Source: Castanea sativa (Eukaryota; Streptophyta; Magnoliopsida; Fagales; Fagaceae). Taken from it: a DNA stretch of 64,000 nucleotides. Below the pieces are notes generated by a model, which worked only from the letters and a program-made list of their open reading frames with translations, searched no databases and was not told the origin of the DNA. The stretch is from positions 33,701,001 to 33,765,000 of the forward strand of contig NC_134013.1 of NCBI RefSeq assembly GCF_040712315.1, given 5' to 3'. Below, in pieces: positions 60,501 through 64,000 of the stretch; the first letter of the stretch is position 1, and each line of letters opens with the position of its first letter. The position numbers and the translations under genes were made by a program.

Positions 60501-62432
60501 ACAAAACACACAAAAAAAGAAAAGAAAAAAAAGAATCAAATCCTTCTAATAAATCAATCAACATCAAGATGTAAGGCAGGATGTTTGGGTGTAGGTTGTA
60601 CTTGTGCAAGAATGTAAAGAATAAAGATTACTATACAGAATCTAATTTTGTACAGTTTCAGGAGAGTTTCTGTTTCTGTTTTTGACACAGATTAGTTCTG
60701 TTAGTTTAGGTGTTAGTTTGCTCTGTTTTTTCTTTTAGCAAATAGCATATCAAGCAGGAACAGAATAGGATTTAAAGAATAAAAATTTTGCACCTTTGGC
60801 CTTTCCACAGACTTATGAACAATGTTGACTGTCTTAAGAGCATTCATACAAGGTATGAATGCTTGTTTGAATGCTCATTAGACCGTCAACATTGTATATA
60901 AGATGCCATATATGGGAACTTGTTTCAAGGAAAGATATTAGAAAAATGTTAAGTATTGGTAAAAGTTCAATTTGGCCGCTCAACCATTAATTTCAAAACC
61001 AGTACAATGTCATCCTTGTGTCCCCCACCTATATATCTTTAAATGGAACTAATAGTTGAAATTGACTTGATTTTTGAATTTTTTACATGTTCTATAATAA
61101 CCTTTTCACGTGTGCTCAAGTTGCCACATTAGCTAGTTTTGTATAAACTTAAAAGGGAGAGAAGAACTAAGAACCCAATTGATATTGAAAGTTGAGGGAC
61201 TACACTAACATAATTAATAATTGAGGGGCCAAACTGAACAACTAAATACCTGTAATTTGACATGTTTTATCAACTTCTGCAAATTTCTCTTTCAAGGTAA
61301 ACAGGCTATAGATGAGAAAAAAATCCCAATCAACCAATTTGGATAAGCATGTGAGTTCAAAATAGTAGCTTTAGCCTATCCAAAACCCATTACAAACGTA
61401 TCCTTACAAAGCTAGTCCCTAGATTTATTCAACTTTAATTCATAGCCTTGAAATGGACACTCTCCATTTCACTTGAAATGGAAAGGATCCAAATCCAAAA
61501 TGAAGATGTTAACATGTTTAAATGTATTTAGGCATTAGATTTGGGGGTGAGGAGGGGTTTAACTTGCTCTGAGGAGCAAGTTTCACAAACTAAAGCAGAA
61601 TCTATAGCTACAGGGTTGTGCCGTCAGTCCTAATTTCTTATCCCACATGTGTTCTTAGTTCTTACATACACGGTTTTACACGTATGGATTTTACATAAGA
61701 GTGGTCTCATCAAGTGACCACACAAATGAGCTCAATACTATTACTTATTACTTGAATAAATAAAGTCCTGATTCTCCTGATCACAAAAGAATAAATTGGT
61801 GACGTACAAAGAAGTGTTAGCACAAGCAGTTATTTAATTGAGCAATGCTACAAACACAAACCATTTTACAAATTCTTATTAATTCTCACGTGGGCTCATC
61901 ACTAATATAACATATTTATTTACCAATATCTAAGAGAAATTGTGAAGCTCAGGAAGCAAAGAAGACACACATACATACCAAGATGTAGATAAGAGAAGCA
62001 GTGACAATGGTGCGGTAGCGACCCAGAAAAGTATCAGCCAGGAATGCTCCCAAAAGAGGAAGCAACAACGCCGTTCCGGACCAAACGTTAACGTTCTCCG
62101 CCGCAGCTGCTGTGGACTGACCCAGCGGACCCGTCAAGTACGTTATCAGGTTCGCGCTTATTCCATAGTAAGCGAACCTCTCCGCCACTTCCATACCTAT
62201 AAACATAATCATCACAAAACACGCAATTTAATTTTACCACCAACAAAAAAAAAGAAAAGAATAATTGTGGGTACTATACTGTACTCTGAACTGACTTGAC
62301 TGTAGTGTTAAAAGTGTTACCTATGATAAAATATGCAGACCTCCAGCCACCTTTGTTTGATCGGAAGACTTGGCGGCCTTTGTAGTCAACTACAGCATCC
62401 ACAGTGTCTGACAGAAGTGGCGTCTTATCCAT
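57541..62432 (-). CDS. NRT1/PTR family (NPF5-like) proton-coupled transporter, copy 2, intact
   Basis: The gene model is join(62321-62432, 61979-62196, 59274-59821, 57541-58357) on the minus strand: 564 codons, all introns GT-AG, stop TAG at 57541. It is a major facilitator protein of the PTR2/POT family, with about twelve membrane helices and a cytosolic N-terminus. The ExxER proton-coupling motif is E40-V-A-E43-R44. The PTR signature lies around residues 170-194 ([19 protein letters not shown]), the central loop runs about 215-325, and the C-terminal half has [11 protein letters not shown] and [17 protein letters not shown]. Length and motifs suit plant NPF clade 5. Family members move nitrate, peptides or hormones, some at the tonoplast; the substrate here cannot be read from sequence. 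Intron 2 is 2,157 bp because of a composite transposon insertion absent from copy 1. I chose the start at 62432 as the first Met, giving a normal N-terminus. Confidence 0.95.
58914..58930. repeat. Poly-C run in intron 3 of NPF copy 2
   Basis: A run of about seventeen C. Such runs are prone to sequencing-length error. Confidence 0.85.
59958..60250 (+). pseudogene. LINE ORF2 3' fragment (reverse-transcriptase zinc-binding region)
   Basis: The plus strand reads [20 protein letters not shown], then MCVSLEGC, two stops, then [20 protein letters not shown] and [16 protein letters not shown]. This matches the zf-RVT domain and tail of plant L1-type LINEs, opposite in orientation to the NPF gene. 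The middle of the zinc motif is deleted. A 3' fragment fits ordinary 5'-truncated LINE insertion. Confidence 0.72.
60819..60895. mobile_element. 77-bp hairpin MITE
   Basis: ACAATGTTGACTGTCTTAAG at the left pairs with CTCATTAGACCGTCAACATTGT at the right over about 28 bp with a few mismatches, with AGCATTCA/TGAATGCT extending the stem. Loop about 20 bp. Family not assigned. Confidence 0.65.
60965..61239. mobile_element. ~275-bp MITE
   Basis: Ends GTTCAATTTGGCCGCTCAAC and GAGGGGCCAAACTGAAC are inverted repeats of about 26 bp with a few mismatches, extending into ATTAATT. No clear TSD. This GGCCCCTCAA-type end resembles other plant MITEs. Confidence 0.68.
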
Positions 62433-62517
62433 GATGTTTCTTTCTTTCTAGTTCTTAGATATCTTTTTTTAGGGTGATCAAGTTTTTTTTTTTATATATG
62501 TTATTTTAAGGGTGGTC

Positions 62518-62615
62518 AACCACCCTCAATTATATATGGCGCCGCCCCCACGATATTTCTTAGTTCTAGGACCACCTTCAATTATGCATACGGCGCCGCC
62601 CCATGATATTTCTTA
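62518..62615. promoter_or_regulatory. Duplicated GC-box-like motif in the NPF copy 2 promoter
   Basis: CACCCTCAATTATATATGGC with GGCGCCGCCCC (62538-62549) is repeated about 54 bp on as CACCTTCAATTATGCATACG with GGCGCCGCCCC, each followed by ATGATATTTCTTAG or a close variant. It lies about 90-180 bp upstream of the start codon. The GCCGCC core resembles ERF-binding GCC boxes, but regulatory function is inference. Copy 1 has no equivalent pair. Confidence 0.45.
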
Positions 62616-62685
62616 GATATCTTTGTTTTTTTTCTTGAGAAACAGATATCTTTGTTCCTTTCTTCGTTTCTTTCCTTCCTTCCTT

Positions 62686-62712
62686 GGAACATAAAAGAAA
62701 CTTTTATGTTCC
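62686..62712. other. Perfect 12-bp inverted repeat upstream of NPF copy 2
   Basis: GGAACATAAAAG and CTTTTATGTTCC are exact reverse complements separated by AAA. They lie about 255-280 bp upstream of the start codon inside a pyrimidine-rich tract. May simply be a small foldback. Confidence 0.6.
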
Positions 62713-63024
62713 TTCCAACTATTCCTTTTTTTTGCCTTTTTCTTTTTCTTAACAGTAAAATCAACCAAACAAGGAATATACTTCGTACATTTTTTATTTT
62801 ATTCTTTTCTCTTTCTCTTTGTCGTATTTTTCTTTCTTTAGCAATTTAATTTAACATTTGTTTTTAGATAGATACGGCTAGCAATTTAATTTAACGTTAT
62901 TTGTGTATGGAAATATGTCAAATTAATTTTATATAAAAGCATTCACACCAAATTAAATACAATTTTAGTTATATCTGGTATAAAAATCTCATTTTTGTTA
63001 TTTTAATCAAGTCATTTAGAAATA

Positions 63025-63424
63025 CTAGCCTCATCACACGCGCTTCGCGCGTGCAATGAGACTTTTCTTTTTTAATGGTCTTATTTTGTAAAAAAAATGT
63101 ATTTAATTATTTTATATATATATGATTTTTATTTTAAAAATCTAATTTATAAGTGAATAAATCAATTTAAAAATTAATAGGAGAGTGATCCTATTTTTTA
63201 GGCAATATTTTAGTGGGAGTTGGAGTTGCATTTTTACCGAATTGTCCTTTAATTTTGTCTCTACTTAAACATAAAACTGTAGGGGCATCTTTGAACTAAA
63301 AAAATGAGTTTTACCGGATTATCCTTTAATTTTATCTCTATTTAAACATAAGACTGTAGGGGCATTTTTGAACTAAAAAAAATAAGAATCCAAACAGGAG
63401 AAGCTCCTTAAATAGTAGTATAGA
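63025..63424 (-). mobile_element. Non-autonomous Helitron, 400 bp, both termini present
   Basis: On the minus strand it begins TCTATACTACTATTTAAGG (from 63424, preceded by A) and ends CTAG at 63025 followed by T. About nine bases before the end is a perfect hairpin, CACGCGC-GAA-GCGCGTG (63037-63053). The TC start, terminal hairpin, CTRR end and insertion between A and T are the defining Helitron features. No Rep-helicase is encoded. The interior has a ~76-bp tandem duplication (about 63235-63382, GTAGGGGCAT repeated). Confidence 0.9.
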
Positions 63425-64000
63425 TACTTGCATCAAACTCAATAATCTATATCTAATTTCATTAAAATTCTTATTCTATTGATTATTTATCTTTGTTTTC
63501 TGTCTCTTCGCATCCCTCAATAAACACTACTCTCATCCTCTCAACCCTCTGAAAACTACAGCCACCATAGCCTTTTTCTCTCCTCAGACCACCCAACAGC
63601 CACCCTTTGATCTACTTTGATTTGTGGCTGGTAAAGGAGAAATTGTTAAAAAATTATTGAGATACTGTTTATGACTCTCAATAATAGAAATTTCAAAATT
63701 ATAATTTGTTACTTAACATTTATGATTCTATTTCTAAAAGAAGTTACCCTTCATAAATGAGAGTATATTTGAATTATATAAAAGTTCAATTTAAAGAAGG
63801 GAATCATCTTATATATAGTATAGATATAAATAGATAAGTAAATGCATCAACAATAGCTAATTATTCAAAATAAAAAGATACTTATGAAGAAATAAAAAAC
63901 TTAATTTATTAGTTATATCTAATGTTGCACAATTCAAATACTAAGGGTCCGTTTGGTACATGTGTTTAAAAACTGAAAATTGTTATTTGAAAACATTTGT
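63425..64000. other. Distal 5' flank of NPF copy 2, second Helitron-like start
   Basis: The first ~80 bp match the stray fragment at 23205-23290. A second minus-strand Helitron-type start, TCTATACTATATATAAG preceded by A, begins at 63825; no matching CTRR hairpin end is seen between it and the first Helitron, so it may share or have lost its 3' end. No gene is seen up to the window edge. Confidence 0.5.

Larger units (their letters stand above)
59953..61747. mobile_element. ~1.8 kb composite insertion in intron 2 of NPF copy 2
   Basis: The flanks AATTAAGGTTCAGCATGT (to 59952) and TTACTTGAATAAATAAAG (from 61748) are only about 20 bp apart in copy 1 (about 9185-9235), so everything between was inserted or expanded after duplication. 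Contents: a LINE 3' fragment (about 59958-60250), A-rich sequence near 60480-60540, a 77-bp hairpin MITE (60819-60895) and a 275-bp MITE (60965-61239). No single pair of ends or TSD covers the whole block. Confidence 0.8.

Overview
The window is nuclear DNA of a eudicot plant and is dominated by transposable elements. The evidence is GT-AG introns, an NPF-family transporter with the four-exon layout usual for plants, and CACTA, MULE, Helitron, L1-type LINE, Copia-like and Ty3/Gypsy sequences of plant type. A woody member of the Fagaceae (oak, beech or chestnut type) is my best guess from the overall look of the MULE transposase and the LTR families; it is an inference I could not test. I see no prokaryotic genes, CRISPR array, rRNA or convincing tRNA gene.

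The window is bracketed by two paralogous NRT1/PTR FAMILY (NPF5-like) genes, both on the minus strand. Copy 2 (57541-62432) is intact: four exons, 564 codons, all splice sites canonical. Copy 1 (7125-9918) has identical exon phases and two exons of identical length, but its last exon is cut at 7124/7125 by the right end of a CACTA element that fills 1-7124 and runs off the left edge. The last ~119 codons of copy 1 should lie to the left of the window. A short stretch at 23137-23295 resembles the upstream flanks of both genes and suggests a third, lost copy or a separately moved promoter fragment.

Between the two genes lies about 48 kb of nested repeats. From left to right: a ~1.05 kb element with an exact 9-bp target duplication (10784-11834); two diverged LTR-like arms in inverted orientation (about 11972-14350 and 16433-18833) with a hAT-like element between them; a Copia-like solo LTR with an exact 5-bp TSD (18860-19695); a LINE that has lost its reverse transcriptase (20276-23128); degenerate accessory ORFs; a 10.7 kb Athila-like Ty3/Gypsy element (25837-36552) whose 3' LTR and flank have been tandemly duplicated; a ~210-bp tandem array; a B3-domain gene fragment; a 3.3 kb solo LTR (38471-41798); a degenerate plant transposon protein; a MULE transposase pseudogene (48083-50510); an RNase H1 N-terminal (viroplasmin-type) fragment; a second solo LTR of the same 3 kb family (53349-56402); and a pair of tiny TRIM-like LTR elements.

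Right of 57.5 kb, the intact NPF gene carries a ~1.8 kb composite insertion in intron 2 that copy 1 lacks, and a 400-bp Helitron with both termini sits upstream of it. Comparing the two paralogues gives natural empty sites that date and delimit several insertions. The only gene I regard as functional is NPF copy 2. I did not find a clearly new biological system; the most unusual structures are the LTR tandem duplication, the gene-truncating CACTA element and the MULE-associated accessory ORFs with TCGAG-rich arrays.
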